Part shown: piece by piece, positions 25,584 to 34,649 of the stretch | How the letters are laid out: every line of letters begins with the position of its first letter | Position numbering within the stretch: the first letter of the stretch is position 1 | Assembly: GCF_012223425.1 (NCBI RefSeq) | Contig: NZ_CP038799.1 | Location: 5,316,249 to 5,380,248 of the forward strand | Length of the DNA: 64,000 nt | Direction of reading: 5' to 3' | Source: Mycolicibacterium frederiksbergense | GTDB taxonomy: Bacteria > Actinomycetota > Actinomycetes > Mycobacteriales > Mycobacteriaceae | Position numbers and translations under genes: made by a program | The notes under the pieces: generated by a model | What the model was told of the DNA's origin: nothing | Seen by the model: the letters and a program-made list of their open reading frames with translations, nothing else | The model's database searches: none

Positions 25584-26690
25584 TCAGGCGGGCCGGGTGG
25601 CGACGGGCACCCGGACCACCGGGGCCGGTACGACCGGGACCTGCACCGCAGGTGCGGGGGCGACGGGGGCCGGCACCGCGGGTGCGGGCGCAACGGGTGC
25701 GGCCGGCGGCGGAGCGGGCGGGGTGACACCGAGCACGCGCAGCAGGTCCGGCTTCATCGCCTGCAGCTGGGAACCCCAGTAGCCCCAGCTGTGGGTGCCG
25801 TCCTTGGGGAAGTTGAACACCCCGTTGCGGCCGCCGGCAGCCAGATACCGTTGCTGGAAGGTCTTATTGGTGTTCAGCGTGATGTTCTCCAGGAACTGGG
25901 AACTGAACATGCCACCGAAATCGCCCGCGTTGTCGAGTTCGGACGGTGTGCCGTCGCCGCAGTACACCCAGACCGCGGTGCGGTTGGCGGCCAGCATGGC
26001 GACGTTGACCATCGGGTCGTTGCGGCGCCAGGCCGGATCGCTGGTCTGTCCCCACATATCGGTGGCGTTGTAGCCGCCGGCATCCCGCATCGCCAGCCCG
26101 ATCAGTGTCGGCCACAGGCCCAGTGACGGGTTGACGAAACCGGACAGCGAGGCGGCGAAGATGAACTGGGCGGGGTGCCAGATGGCCAGCGTCAGCGCGG
26201 AACCGCCCGACATTGACAGGCCGACAACGGCATTGCCCACTGGACTGACTCCACGGTTGGCGGCCAGCCAGGCCGGCAGCTCCTGCGTCAGGAAGGTTTC
26301 CCACTTGTAGGTGATAGGGCCGGCGCTGCCCACCGCGGGCTGGTACCAGTCGGAGTAGAAGCTCGACTGGCCGCCGACTGGCATCACCATCGACAACCCG
26401 GAATCGTGGTACCACTCGAAGGCGGCGGTATTGATGTCCCACCCGCTGAAATCGTCCTGCGCGCGCAGTCCGTCGAGCAGATAGACGGCGTGCGGCCCGC
26501 CGCCCTGGAACTCGACGCGGATGTTGCGTCCCATCGCCGCGGATGGAATGTCCAGTTGTTCGATGGGCAGACCGGGGCGGGAGAACGCGGCGGCGGGCGG
26601 CGCGCTGGCCAGCGACCCGAGCACCATCGTCGCGAGAGCGGTGGACATGCCCCGGCGCAGCCACCGACGCATCGTTTTCGAAGGCGTCAT
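25584..26690 (-). CDS. fbpC: antigen 85C-type mycolyltransferase with extended Pro/Ala tail
   Basis: A 368-residue secreted protein. It carries the Ag85 start FSRPG after a signal peptide, DGLRAQDDFSGWDIN, MPVGGQSSFYSDWYQP, the nucleophile elbow GLSMSGGSAL (Ser159), WVYCGDG, and HSWGYW with the catalytic His. GLSMSGGSAL and GGRNGVFNFP are the 85C version. Antigen 85 proteins transfer mycolates to trehalose monomycolate and arabinogalactan in the cell wall. A Pro/Ala/Val tail of about 50 residues extends far beyond the short tail of M. tuberculosis FbpC. The ATG at 26690 is chosen over a TTG three codons upstream. Confidence 0.92.
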   Translation of the reverse strand: MTPSKTMRRWLRRGMSTALATMVLGSLASAPPAAAFSRPGLPIEQLDIPSAAMGRNIRVEFQGGGPHAVYLLDGLRAQDDFSGWDINTAAFEWYHDSGLSMVMPVGGQSSFYSDWYQPAVGSAGPITYKWETFLTQELPAWLAANRGVSPVGNAVVGLSMSGGSALTLAIWHPAQFIFAASLSGFVNPSLGLWPTLIGLAMRDAGGYNATDMWGQTSDPAWRRNDPMVNVAMLAANRTAVWVYCGDGTPSELDNAGDFGGMFSSQFLENITLNTNKTFQQRYLAAGGRNGVFNFPKDGTHSWGYWGSQLQAMKPDLLRVLGVTPPAPPPAAPVAPAPAVPAPVAPAPAVQVPVVPAPVVRVPVATRPA

Positions 26691-26771
26691 ACCCGGCAAG
26701 TTAACAAAACCACGAGGGCCACCGGTGGTCCGACGCGGGCTGTGATCGCGTTGTGATGTAACGGTTTTGAC

Positions 26772-27518
26772 TCAGGCCGGTACGACGATGACGAGATCGT
26801 TGCCGGTGCGCTCGACCCGCATACCCGCCTTTCGTGCGACGGCGGCGACCTTGGCGGCGTCGTCGGGTTCGGACCGGCTGCTGACCAGCGCGCGGGCCAG
26901 CTTGCCCTTGTGTGCCTTGTTGAAATGGCTGACGACCGTGCGGTGTCCGTCGGCATGTTCGGCCAGCACGTTGACCCGGACCGCGCGGTCGAGCCGGCCG
27001 AGTGCGGCATAGGATCCCGAACGCAGATCGACCACCAACTCGTCGGCGGCGATCTCGGCCAGCGCCGGCTCGAGCACGGGTTTCCAGCGGGCCGCCAGCG
27101 TCGGCCGGCCGGGCAGTTTGGCGGATGCCGACAATCGGTACGCCGGTACCGGATCGTCGGCACGGAGCAGCCCGAACAGCGCCGATCCCACGGCGAGCCG
27201 GGCCCGCGCGCGGGCCGCGCTCGCCCCGCGCAGCGATCCGATGTCGAGGGCGTCATAGAGCACGCCGGTGTAGCGGTCGATCGCCGGCAGCGTCGGTGTG
27301 GTCATCAGCGTGGCATTGCGCTCGATCTCGGCGTCCTGTTTCGCGGTCAGGCCGAGAGCCCGGCGGCTGGCGGGTACGTCGGCGGCCAATGCGGCGACCT
27401 CTCCGGTGAGTTCGGTACGTACGCCGGTCAGTGCGGGGAAGCTGAGTTGGTCGAGTCGCAGCGGTGGGCCCTCGCCCCCGGATCGCTTGGTTTCCGACGG
27501 TGGCAGCAGCACGATCAC
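26772..27518 (-). CDS. yaaA: YaaA-family peroxide stress protein
   Basis: A 248-residue YaaA/DUF328 protein. It has the family N-terminus MIVLLPPSETKRSGGEGPPL, LYDALDIGSL, VGSALFGLLRADDPVPAYRLSASAKLPG, and the closing VSHFNKAHKGKLAR. E. coli YaaA lowers free iron under peroxide stress and binds DNA. Length and order of motifs are normal. Confidence 0.92.
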   Translation of the reverse strand: MIVLLPPSETKRSGGEGPPLRLDQLSFPALTGVRTELTGEVAALAADVPASRRALGLTAKQDAEIERNATLMTTPTLPAIDRYTGVLYDALDIGSLRGASAARARARLAVGSALFGLLRADDPVPAYRLSASAKLPGRPTLAARWKPVLEPALAEIAADELVVDLRSGSYAALGRLDRAVRVNVLAEHADGHRTVVSHFNKAHKGKLARALVSSRSEPDDAAKVAAVARKAGMRVERTGNDLVIVVPA

Positions 27519-27995
27519 GCTGAGAGGTTAGCCGAGCCTGGAGCGCCGGCCGACCGCACAGTCCGAGCAAGCGCTTGGTTTGACGCAACGAAGAAAATGT
27601 CGATGGATTAGCTGAATTACGCGCATTTGCGCGCGGGCACGAAAACCTTGGGTAATCGCTCAGCCAAGGCATTGACAATGCTGCATTCGGTATTCGACGA
27701 TCGGCGTGTTCGATCAGGTGAGGATCGGTGCGGGGGCCGATCGAGGTTTGTTGCAACTGCGGTGCAGAAGGATCGCAGGAGTATTGCAGAACGATGTAAA
27801 GGATCCGGTTGTGGAGTCGACGCACAGAATGTCTGCGATCATGGGCACCGGACGACGCGCGGTTGCTCTGCGCGGTGTATTAGCTGCCGCCGTTATTCAC
27901 TCGGCCAAGCGCGTTGACTCCGCACATTCCGTGTCCACGATTCGATCGCACGACGACCGCTTGCCGCGGTCGCCGCAGATGACAGGGGAGCTCCC
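27519..27995. other. 477-base region without a convincing gene
   Basis: The region is visibly less GC-rich than its surroundings. It contains short open frames (for example 27706-27999) without family resemblance or GC-rich third positions. A TTGACA lies at 27672 without a well-spaced -10 element. It probably holds the promoters of yaaA and of the gene at 27996; nothing else was recognised. Confidence 0.5.
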
Positions 27996-28253
27996 GTGAC
28001 AGCTCAGGACATTGTCGGCGCCGAGCCCGGCGGCACCGACGACCATGGAATCGCGGTGGATGTGCGGGTACGTGTGCATGCCGGGTCCGATGACGAGGAA
28101 CTCGGTCTCGTCGTCGATGACTTCGGGGACAGTGCAGGCTATTCCGTGGACATCGGTGACAACCACATCGCCGATCCCGCCCGCCGTTGGGCGGTTCTGC
28201 TCGACACGGGCTCGTTGACCTTCCTCAACAGCGACGCGCTGACCCCGGAGTAA
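27996..28253 (+). CDS. small acidic protein, function unknown
   Basis: Encodes 85 residues from a GTG preceded by GGGGAG. The protein is acidic and soluble, rich in Asp/Gly (VRVHAGSDDEELGLVVDDFGDSAGYSVDIGD). Third positions are GC-rich, as in real genes here. The stop lies 6 bases from the convergent GntR stop. No family recognised. Confidence 0.6.
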   Translation: MTAQDIVGAEPGGTDDHGIAVDVRVRVHAGSDDEELGLVVDDFGDSAGYSVDIGDNHIADPARRWAVLLDTGSLTFLNSDALTPE

Positions 28254-28258
28254 CCCGG

Positions 28259-28948
28259 TCAGGCCTTGTCGGGCAGCCGGTCCAGCAGGTCGTCGAGGAA
28301 GCCGCCGGCTTCCCGGCCCGCCCGTGCGGTGTCCTGCGCGGCGATCGCCTCGATCAGCCCCCGGTGTCGGGCGAACTCGGCGACGGGCTGTACCTCTTGG
28401 GTGGTGATCACGCTCGCCGACACCACCTCGGTGAGACCGCGATAGAGCTCGGTGAGCACGGGGTTGTGCGAGCTCTTGACCACCGCGAAGTGCAGTTCGG
28501 CATCCGCTCGGGCGAATTCGTCGCCGCCTTGTTCACGCAACGCTTCGCTGCGATCCAGGAGCTTCCAGAGCTCATCGAGATCCTCGGACGTCCGAGCCGT
28601 CGCGGCCAGCCGGGCACCTTCGACCTCCAGGCAGCGACGGACCTGCAGGACGTCTCGAAATTCGGTGCCGCACAACCTGTGAAGCGCTCCGGAGACCTCA
28701 CTGGTGGCCCGGACATAGGTGCCGTCGCCCTGGCGGACTTCCAGGATGCCGCTGTGCGCGAGTGCTCGGACGGCTTCGCGCACGGTGTTGCGGCCGACAC
28801 CCAGCGTCTCGGCGAGTGCGGGTTCGGTCGGGATCCTGGTGTCGACCGGCCACTCGCCGGTGCTGACCGACGAGCGCAGCTGTTCGATGACCTGGTCGAC
28901 CAGGCCCGTGCGGCGCGTGGTGGCCAAAGGCACAGAAACCCCTTTCAT
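28259..28948 (-). CDS. GntR family regulator, FadR/FCD subfamily
   Basis: A 229-residue FadR-type regulator. The winged helix spans about residues 10-75 (TRIPTEPALAETLGVGRNTVREAVRALAHSGILEVRQGDGTYVRA). The FCD domain carries the metal-ligand pattern (E)LHFAVVKSSHNPVL and FARHRGLIEAI. It diverges from the MFS exporter, and its own start codon lies inside an inverted repeat that is probably its operator. Confidence 0.92.
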   Translation of the reverse strand: MKGVSVPLATTRRTGLVDQVIEQLRSSVSTGEWPVDTRIPTEPALAETLGVGRNTVREAVRALAHSGILEVRQGDGTYVRATSEVSGALHRLCGTEFRDVLQVRRCLEVEGARLAATARTSEDLDELWKLLDRSEALREQGGDEFARADAELHFAVVKSSHNPVLTELYRGLTEVVSASVITTQEVQPVAEFARHRGLIEAIAAQDTARAGREAGGFLDDLLDRLPDKA

Positions 28949-28962
28949 CCAATCATGGGATG
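28946..28962. promoter_or_regulatory. candidate FadR-type operator CATCCAATCATGGGATG
   Basis: CATCC and GGATG are inverted around the partly symmetric AATCATG. The site overlaps the ATG of the GntR gene and lies at the start of the divergent exporter gene, which fits autoregulation and control of the exporter. Confidence 0.5.
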
Positions 28963-28980
28963 TATGGCAGGGTAGTTCAG

Positions 28981-30231
28981 GTGAATGGAAGTCGCCACAC
29001 GAGCGCGCTCGACGACCTTGAGCCCGACCTCGACGGATCGGTGGAGCTGCGGCCCTCCGAAGTGGCGGCCGGTGGTGCCCTCCTGGTCGTGGCGGTCGTC
29101 CTCACCGCTCTGAATCTGCGGCCCGCGATCACCAGCGTGGGCCCGTTGCTCGGGGATATGCGTGACGATCTGGGCACCTCGGCGCTGTGGGCCGGGCTGC
29201 TGACGACCCTGCCGGGTTTGTGCTTCGCCGCGGCCGGCCTCACGGCGCCGTGGCTGGCTCGTCGCTTCGGCATCGGTTCGGCGATCGCGGCCGCGCTGCT
29301 GGTCCTCACCACCGGGCTGCTGCTGCGGGTGATCGACGGTCCGCATGTCGTCATCGGCGGCACCCTGGTCGCGACCGCGGGTATCGCGTTGATCAACGTG
29401 CTGATTCCGGTGGTGATCAAGGGCTCCTTCCCCGCCCGGATCGGCTTGATGACGGGTATCTACACCGCCGCGCTGCAGGGCGGCGGGGCGGCAGGTTCGG
29501 CCGTCACGCCGGCGCTCGACGAGAAGCTCGGCGGCTGGAGATTTGCGCTGGGCGCCTGGGCCGTCCTGGCGGCCGCGGCGCTGATCGTGTGGTTGATCGC
29601 GATGCAGCGCCGACGGGCCGCGGCCGGGCCCGCCCCACGGATGGTGACGGTGGTTCCGCACGGGCGCTCGCTGCTGCGCAGCCGGCTGGCCTGGATCATC
29701 ACCGGGTTCTTCGGCTGCCAGTCATTGCTGGCCTACGTGGTGATGGGCTGGCTGCCGCAGGTGTTCATCGACAACGGCATGAGCAAGGGCGATGCCGGTC
29801 TGCTCCTCGGTCTCAACGCCGTGATCGCGGTGCCGATCAGCATCGTGGTCGCCCCGATGGCCTCGCGGCGACCGAGTCAGAGCGGCTGGATTGTCGGCCT
29901 GGGCCTGCTGGGCATCAGCGGTGTGGCGGGCCTGGCGATCGCGCCCGCCGCGGCGCCCCTGCTGTGGACGGTGTTGTTGGGGCTGGGGATGAGTGTGTTC
30001 TCGCTGGCGCTTGCGGTCATCGCGTTGCGGGCCCGGACCGCCGAGGACACCGCGCGGCTGTCCGGCATGGTCCAGGGTCTGGGATATCTGCTGGCCGGCG
30101 CCGGACCGTTCGCGTTCGGTCTGCTGCATGAACTCAGCGGCGGCTGGACGGTGCCCTGGGTGATGTTGATGGTGGTCTACGTCATCCAGATCATCCTGGG
30201 GGCCCTCGCGGGCCGGCCCAGGTACGTCTAG
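28981..30231 (+). CDS. MFS transporter, CynX/NimT type
   Basis: About 416 residues with 12 hydrophobic segments and the CynX/NimT-family opening (VVLTALNLRPAITSVGPLL, LLTTLPGLCFAAAGLTAP). Later signature parts are FFGCQSLLAYVVMGWLPQVFID and GLNAVIAVPISIVVAP. The family exports or imports small anions and nitroimidazole-type compounds. GTG 28981 has AGGG at a suitable distance; an ATG at 28960 is also possible but lies in the palindrome. Control by the divergent GntR protein is likely. Confidence 0.9.
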   Translation: MNGSRHTSALDDLEPDLDGSVELRPSEVAAGGALLVVAVVLTALNLRPAITSVGPLLGDMRDDLGTSALWAGLLTTLPGLCFAAAGLTAPWLARRFGIGSAIAAALLVLTTGLLLRVIDGPHVVIGGTLVATAGIALINVLIPVVIKGSFPARIGLMTGIYTAALQGGGAAGSAVTPALDEKLGGWRFALGAWAVLAAAALIVWLIAMQRRRAAAGPAPRMVTVVPHGRSLLRSRLAWIITGFFGCQSLLAYVVMGWLPQVFIDNGMSKGDAGLLLGLNAVIAVPISIVVAPMASRRPSQSGWIVGLGLLGISGVAGLAIAPAAAPLLWTVLLGLGMSVFSLALAVIALRARTAEDTARLSGMVQGLGYLLAGAGPFAFGLLHELSGGWTVPWVMLMVVYVIQIILGALAGRPRYV

Positions 30232-30238
30232 AAAGTCG

Positions 30239-30793
30239 CTACAGCGGGAACGTCGCCGGGGGAGCCGGGGGCCGGGGATCCAGCGGAGCCGGTGGCGGAG
30301 GCACATCCAGCGGTACCGGCGCCATCGCGTCGGCGGGCGGGGGTGGCAGCTGGCCCGGGGCCGGGGGAGCGAAGCCGGGTGGCGGAGGCGGAATCATGCC
30401 GTCTGGCGCGGGCTGTGCGGGCGGATCCATCGGCAGGTACATGTGCTTGGTGAACTGCGGCTGGTAGGCGCCGCCGCCACCGATCTTGACGCCGCCACCC
30501 TCGCCGGAGGAGACGGGCGTGCCGTCGGGCAGGGTGACGGCCGTGTGGCCGCTGTTCCAGCCGATGACGAGTGCCCCGGGTGCAGTGCCGTACCGGAAAC
30601 CGCGGGCCAGCAGTGCGCTTTCCTGGTTTCCGGTGTTGAACCGGTCACCGAACACCGGTCGGTTGGTCGCGGCGTTGCTGACCCATGATGCCAGGCCCGA
30701 GCAATCGGTCCCCGCGGGGGAATCCCCGCCCGACACGTACGGCGTCCCTGACACCTGGCTCACAAGCGCCAGAAGTGAAGCTACAGCAAACAT
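30239..30793 (-). CDS. NlpC/P60-like exported peptidoglycan hydrolase with Pro-rich tail
   Basis: A 184-residue protein. A short hydrophobic N-terminus is followed by an NlpC/P60-like core: Cys in GTDCSGLASWV and His in NSGHTAVTLPDG. The last third is almost pure Pro/Ala/Gly. The core is small compared with RipA-type enzymes, and the sequence resembles mycobacterial exported proteins of the Rv0320 type. It probably cuts cell-wall peptide bonds. Confidence 0.82.
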   Translation of the reverse strand: MFAVASLLALVSQVSGTPYVSGGDSPAGTDCSGLASWVSNAATNRPVFGDRFNTGNQESALLARGFRYGTAPGALVIGWNSGHTAVTLPDGTPVSSGEGGGVKIGGGGAYQPQFTKHMYLPMDPPAQPAPDGMIPPPPPGFAPPAPGQLPPPPADAMAPVPLDVPPPPAPLDPRPPAPPATFPL

Positions 30794-31064
30794 GCGGACG
30801 GACGTTAACAGAGCGGTTTGTAGGCGGGCAAAATTCTGTGACCCCCTTCACATCTCGTCAAACTCCCAGTACAACTCACAAAAGGGCGCATGAACGGCTT
30901 TGTACGAGGGCGCAATTCAAGGGTGTCTCTGCATCGATCTTGAGTTCTCGCAAATTTCTTGGGGGCCCGGCGTTGTCGCTCGTAGCGCGCGAAACCTGTT
31001 GAGCTGCTTCACCATCCAAAGCTGCTGGGATGCAACGTATTTCGGACCGCTGGTCCAGGTGCCC
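30794..31064. other. intergenic region without a gene
   Basis: About 270 bases between the NlpC/P60-like start and the terminator of the DUF5078 gene. It is lower in GC than its surroundings. It contains a small inverted repeat GGACC-gc-TGGTCC near 31045-31057 and a repeated GGGCGCA at about 30882 and 30909. Promoter elements for the NlpC/P60-like gene are expected here, but none is clear. Confidence 0.5.
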
Positions 31065-31097
31065 AAAATGGCTGCCCCGAACGCCGGGAGCAGCCAT
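31065..31097 (-). terminator. rho-independent terminator of the mmpS-mmpL transcript
   Basis: On the minus strand ATGGCTGCTCCCGG pairs with a complementary arm around a short loop and is followed by TTTT. It lies 23 bases after the stop of the DUF5078 gene. The outer stem ATGGCTGC/GCAGCCAT is identical to that at 7708-7739. Confidence 0.75.
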
Positions 31098-31119
31098 CTG
31101 GTGTGGTTCGCGCAGCGGT

Positions 31120-31575
31120 CTACCAGGTCCAGACGGACATGTCGTCGGGTGGGTAGTTCATGCAGACTGCGGTGGATGCGGCGACGACGCCCTTGTTGTT
31201 GAAGAAGATCTTGGCCCAGTTGGGCCAGTTCCAGGCCAGCTGTTCGTAGAAGGCGTTGGTGGCGGTGTCTTCGGAGTACTGGCGACGGCCGGCGTAGTCC
31301 ATGGCGAAGAACCAGTGGATGCGGTCCTGCACGGCGCGGTGCACCTCGGGGGACTTGTTGTTGTAGTCGATCATGTAGCGCTCGTAGTACACCGGGTTGG
31401 TGTCGCGGGTGGCGGCCAGGATCTGTTCGGCGGTGCACGGGGTGTGCAGGATCTTGCGCGGGATCGGGTAGTCCTCGGTCGCGTCGGCGGACGCGGTGGG
31501 GGCGAGGGTCAGGGCGGCGGCCGCGGCCAGGGCGGCCAGGCTGAGCTTCTTGAGTGGCGTTTTCTTGAGTGGCAT
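31120..31575 (-). CDS. DUF5078-type secreted protein linked to mmpL
   Basis: A 151-residue exported protein with a Lys-rich N-terminus, an alanine-rich hydrophobic core and an ASA cleavage site. The mature part contains TPCTAEQILAATRDTNPVYYERYMIDYNNKSPEVH and VVAASTAVCMNYPPDDMSVWTW, with two cysteines that could form a disulfide. This is the DUF5078 pattern found next to mycobacterial mmpL genes. It is last in the operon after mmpS, mmpL and a 53-codon gene, so a periplasmic accessory role in lipid or siderophore export is plausible. Confidence 0.85.
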   Translation of the reverse strand: MPLKKTPLKKLSLAALAAAAALTLAPTASADATEDYPIPRKILHTPCTAEQILAATRDTNPVYYERYMIDYNNKSPEVHRAVQDRIHWFFAMDYAGRRQYSEDTATNAFYEQLAWNWPNWAKIFFNNKGVVAASTAVCMNYPPDDMSVWTW

Positions 31576-31584
31576 TGGTCTTCC

Positions 31585-31746
31585 CTACTGTTGGGTGAGC
31601 AGGACGCGCTTGTCCGGGCAGTAGTAGTTCATTGCCGCGCAGACGAATTGGTAGGCCTGCTCGGAGCTGGAGCCGCGCAGCAGTTGGTCGGAGACGAACG
31701 TGGCCGAGTCCGCCGCGGTGACGTCGACGGCCGCGCTCGATTTCAT
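31585..31746 (-). CDS. 53-residue protein translationally coupled to mmpL
   Basis: The ATG (31744-31746) overlaps the mmpL stop as ATGA. The product is MKSSAAVDVTAADSATFVSD followed by a region ending NYYCPDKRVLL and two Gln, with two cysteines. Its central SEQAYQFVCAAMNYYCPD looks like the C-terminal part of short exported mycobacterial proteins. No signal peptide is visible, so it either stays in the cytoplasm or is a remnant. The DUF5078 gene follows 9 bases later. It is short, but coupling and coding character support it. Confidence 0.65.
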   Translation of the reverse strand: MKSSAAVDVTAADSATFVSDQLLRGSSSEQAYQFVCAAMNYYCPDKRVLLTQQ

Positions 31747-34649
31747 GACCGACCCCGCTCTGGTTCGGGCGCACCGGCGGCGACCGGCTGCTGGGGCCAC
31801 GGCTGCGGCACCGGGCGCCGGCGCATCCGCTGCGGCCACCAGAACCACTTGCCCAGCAGCGCCGCGATGGCCGGTGTCATGAACGCCCGGATCACCAGTG
31901 TGTCGAACAGCAGACCCAGCCCGATCGTCGTGCCGACCTGTCCGATCACCGTCAGCTCGCTGACCGCCATGGACATCATGGTGAACGCGAACACCAGACC
32001 CGCCGAAGTCACCACCGAACCGGTGCCGCCCATGGCCCGGATGATGCCGGTGTTCACGCCCGCGTGGATCTCTTCCTTCAAGCGCGCGACCAGCAGCAGG
32101 TTGTAGTCCGCGCCGACGGCCAACAGCACGATCACCGCCATCGCCAACACCATCCAGTGCAAGGGGATCCCGATGATGTGCTGCCAGATCAACACGGACA
32201 GCCCGAAAGCCGACCCCAGCGAGACCGTCACCGTGCCGACGATGACCGCGGCCGCCACGACGCTGCGGGTGATGATCAGCATGATGATGAAAATCAGTCC
32301 GATGGAGGCGATTCCGGCGATGATCAGATCCCACTTGGATCCTTCGGCCATGTCTTTGAACACCGAGGCGGTGCCGGCCAGGTAGACCTTGGAGCCCTCC
32401 AGCGGAGTGCCCTTGATGGCCTCCTTCGCTGCCTGCTTGATCGCCTCGATGTGGGCGATCCCCTCCGGGCTCATCGGGTCGTTCTCATGACTGATGATGA
32501 AGCGCACCGCGTGTCCGTTGGGGGACAGGAAGTTCTTCATCCCGCGCTTGAAGTCTTCGTTCTCGAAGGTCTCCGGCGGCAGGTAGAAGGAGTCGTCGTT
32601 CTGGGCGGCGTCGAAGGCCTCACCCATGGCCGACGAGTTGTCCTGCATCGCCGACACCTGATCCTGGATGCCCTTCTGGGTCTGATACATGGTCAGCATG
32701 TAGGTCTTCATATTCTTCATCGTCGCGATCATCGACGGCATCAGCGCGACCATCTGCGGCATCAGCGCGTTGAGCCGCTCCATGTCCGGAATGAGGTCTT
32801 CGATGCCGTCGGTCATCACGTCGATGCCGTCGAGGGTGTCGAAGATCGAGCGCAGCGCCCAGCAGCCGGGAATGTTGAAGCAGTGCGGTTCCCAGTAGAA
32901 GTAGTTGCGGATCGGGCGGAAGAAATCGTCGAAATTGGAGATGTTGTCCCGCAATTCGGCGATGTCGAGCGTCATCGCCTTCATCTTGCCGACCATGGAG
33001 TTCGTCACCGCGGCCATCTGCACGGTGATCGAACTCATCTTCTCCATGTTCTCGATGGTCGACTGCATGTCGTCGGCCTGCCTGAGCATGTCGGCCATCA
33101 TGTCCTGCTGGTACTTCTCGTTCATTTTCTGCGTGGTGCCCTGCATGCTGATCTGGAACGGGATCGAGGTGTGCTCGATCGGCGTTCCCTGCGGGCGGGT
33201 GATGGCCTGCACGCGGCCTACCCCGGGCACCCGGAAGACGGACTTGGCGATCTTGTCGATCACCAGGAAGTCCGCAGAGTTACGCAGGTCGTGATCGCTC
33301 TCGATCAGCAGTAGTTCCGGGTTCATCCGGGCCTGCGAGAAATGCCGGTCCGCCGCGGCGTAGCCGACCTGCGCGGGAAGATCGGCGGGCAGGTACTGGC
33401 GGTCGTTGTAATTGGTCTGATAGCCGGGCAGCGCCAGCAGGCCGACCATCGACAGGGCGATCGTTCCCACCAGCACCGGTCCGGGCCAGCGCACGATGAC
33501 CGCGCCGATCTTGCGCCAGCCGCGGGTGCGCATGGCGCGCTTGGGCTCCAGGATCGTGCCGAATCGGGTGGCGACCGAGATGACGGCGGGTCCCAGCGTC
33601 AGGGCCGCCAGCACCGCCACCACCATGCCGATGGACAACGGGATGCCCAGCGACATGAAATACGGGAGCTTCGTGAAATGCAGGCAGAACGTCGCACCCG
33701 CGATCGTCAGGCCCGAGCCGAGCACGACGTGCGCGGTGCCGTGGAACATGGTGTAGTACGCGGATTCCCGGTCCTCACCGGCCGCACGCGCCTCCTGGTA
33801 TCTGCCTATCAGGAAGATGGCGTAGTCGGTGGATGCGGCGATCGCCAGGGTCACCAGCAGGTTCACCGCGAACATGGAGAGTCCGATGATCTCGTGGTAG
33901 CCCAGGAAGGCCACCACGCCGCGGGTGATGCCGAGTTCGACGACGACCATCGCCAGCACCAGCACCGTGGTGACCACCGACCGGTAGATGATCAGCAGCA
34001 TGGCGATGATGACTGTGAAGGTCAGCAGCTCGATGACTTGCACGCTGCGGTCGCTGGCGATGTGTTGATCGGCGGCCAACGCCGACGGGCCCGTGACGTA
34101 TGCCTTGACGCCGGGTGGTGGGGCGAGGCTCTCGACAATCTCCTGGGCGGCCTCCACCGACTCGTTGGCCAGCGCCTCACCCTGGTTGCCGGCGAGATAC
34201 ACCTGGACGTAGGCGGCCTTGCCGTCGGAGCTCTGCGCGCCCGAGGCCGTCAGCGGATCGCCCCAGAAATCCTGGATGTGCTCGACGTGCTCGGCGTCGG
34301 CTTCCAGCTTGTCGATCATCTCGTCGTAGAACGCGTGCGCCGCCTCGCCGAGTGGCTCGTCGCCTTCGAGCACGATCATGATCGAGCTGTCGGAACTGAA
34401 TTCCTCGAAGACCGAGCCGACGCGTTTCATCGCGATCATCGACGGTGCGCTGTCCGGGCTCATCGACACCGCGCGCATCTGCCCGACCGTTTCCAGCTGC
34501 GGGACGATGGTGTTGAGCACGATCAGCAGCCCGATCCAGGCCAGGATGATCGGGACGGCCAGGGTGCGGATGGTGCGCGGGATGGCGCTCCGACGCTGCG
34601 GCTCGGCGGCCGGGAAGGCGTCGGTGCGGGGCTCGTTGCTGAAGGTCAT
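31743..34649 (-). CDS. MmpL-family RND transporter (MmpL4/5 type)
   Basis: A 968-residue transporter with 11-12 transmembrane segments. It has two RND halves, each with the proton-relay Asp-Tyr pair in the middle helix (STDYAIFL, D275-Y276, and GADYNLLL in the C-terminal half). Between them lies a long periplasmic, Met- and Gln-rich coiled-coil region (about residues 480-720), typical of MmpL4/5. Partnership with MmpS, and the sequence, suggest export of siderophores or drugs across the inner membrane. It overlaps mmpS by ATGA at 34646-34649 and the 53-codon gene by ATGA downstream. Confidence 0.94.
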   Translation of the reverse strand: MTFSNEPRTDAFPAAEPQRRSAIPRTIRTLAVPIILAWIGLLIVLNTIVPQLETVGQMRAVSMSPDSAPSMIAMKRVGSVFEEFSSDSSIMIVLEGDEPLGEAAHAFYDEMIDKLEADAEHVEHIQDFWGDPLTASGAQSSDGKAAYVQVYLAGNQGEALANESVEAAQEIVESLAPPPGVKAYVTGPSALAADQHIASDRSVQVIELLTFTVIIAMLLIIYRSVVTTVLVLAMVVVELGITRGVVAFLGYHEIIGLSMFAVNLLVTLAIAASTDYAIFLIGRYQEARAAGEDRESAYYTMFHGTAHVVLGSGLTIAGATFCLHFTKLPYFMSLGIPLSIGMVVAVLAALTLGPAVISVATRFGTILEPKRAMRTRGWRKIGAVIVRWPGPVLVGTIALSMVGLLALPGYQTNYNDRQYLPADLPAQVGYAAADRHFSQARMNPELLLIESDHDLRNSADFLVIDKIAKSVFRVPGVGRVQAITRPQGTPIEHTSIPFQISMQGTTQKMNEKYQQDMMADMLRQADDMQSTIENMEKMSSITVQMAAVTNSMVGKMKAMTLDIAELRDNISNFDDFFRPIRNYFYWEPHCFNIPGCWALRSIFDTLDGIDVMTDGIEDLIPDMERLNALMPQMVALMPSMIATMKNMKTYMLTMYQTQKGIQDQVSAMQDNSSAMGEAFDAAQNDDSFYLPPETFENEDFKRGMKNFLSPNGHAVRFIISHENDPMSPEGIAHIEAIKQAAKEAIKGTPLEGSKVYLAGTASVFKDMAEGSKWDLIIAGIASIGLIFIIMLIITRSVVAAAVIVGTVTVSLGSAFGLSVLIWQHIIGIPLHWMVLAMAVIVLLAVGADYNLLLVARLKEEIHAGVNTGIIRAMGGTGSVVTSAGLVFAFTMMSMAVSELTVIGQVGTTIGLGLLFDTLVIRAFMTPAIAALLGKWFWWPQRMRRRPVPQPWPQQPVAAGAPEPERGRS

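Noticed and set aside
26716..26731. CCACCGGTGG palindrome upstream of the antigen 85C-like gene
   Set aside because: Short, GC-rich and without a loop; such sequences are expected by chance at this base composition.
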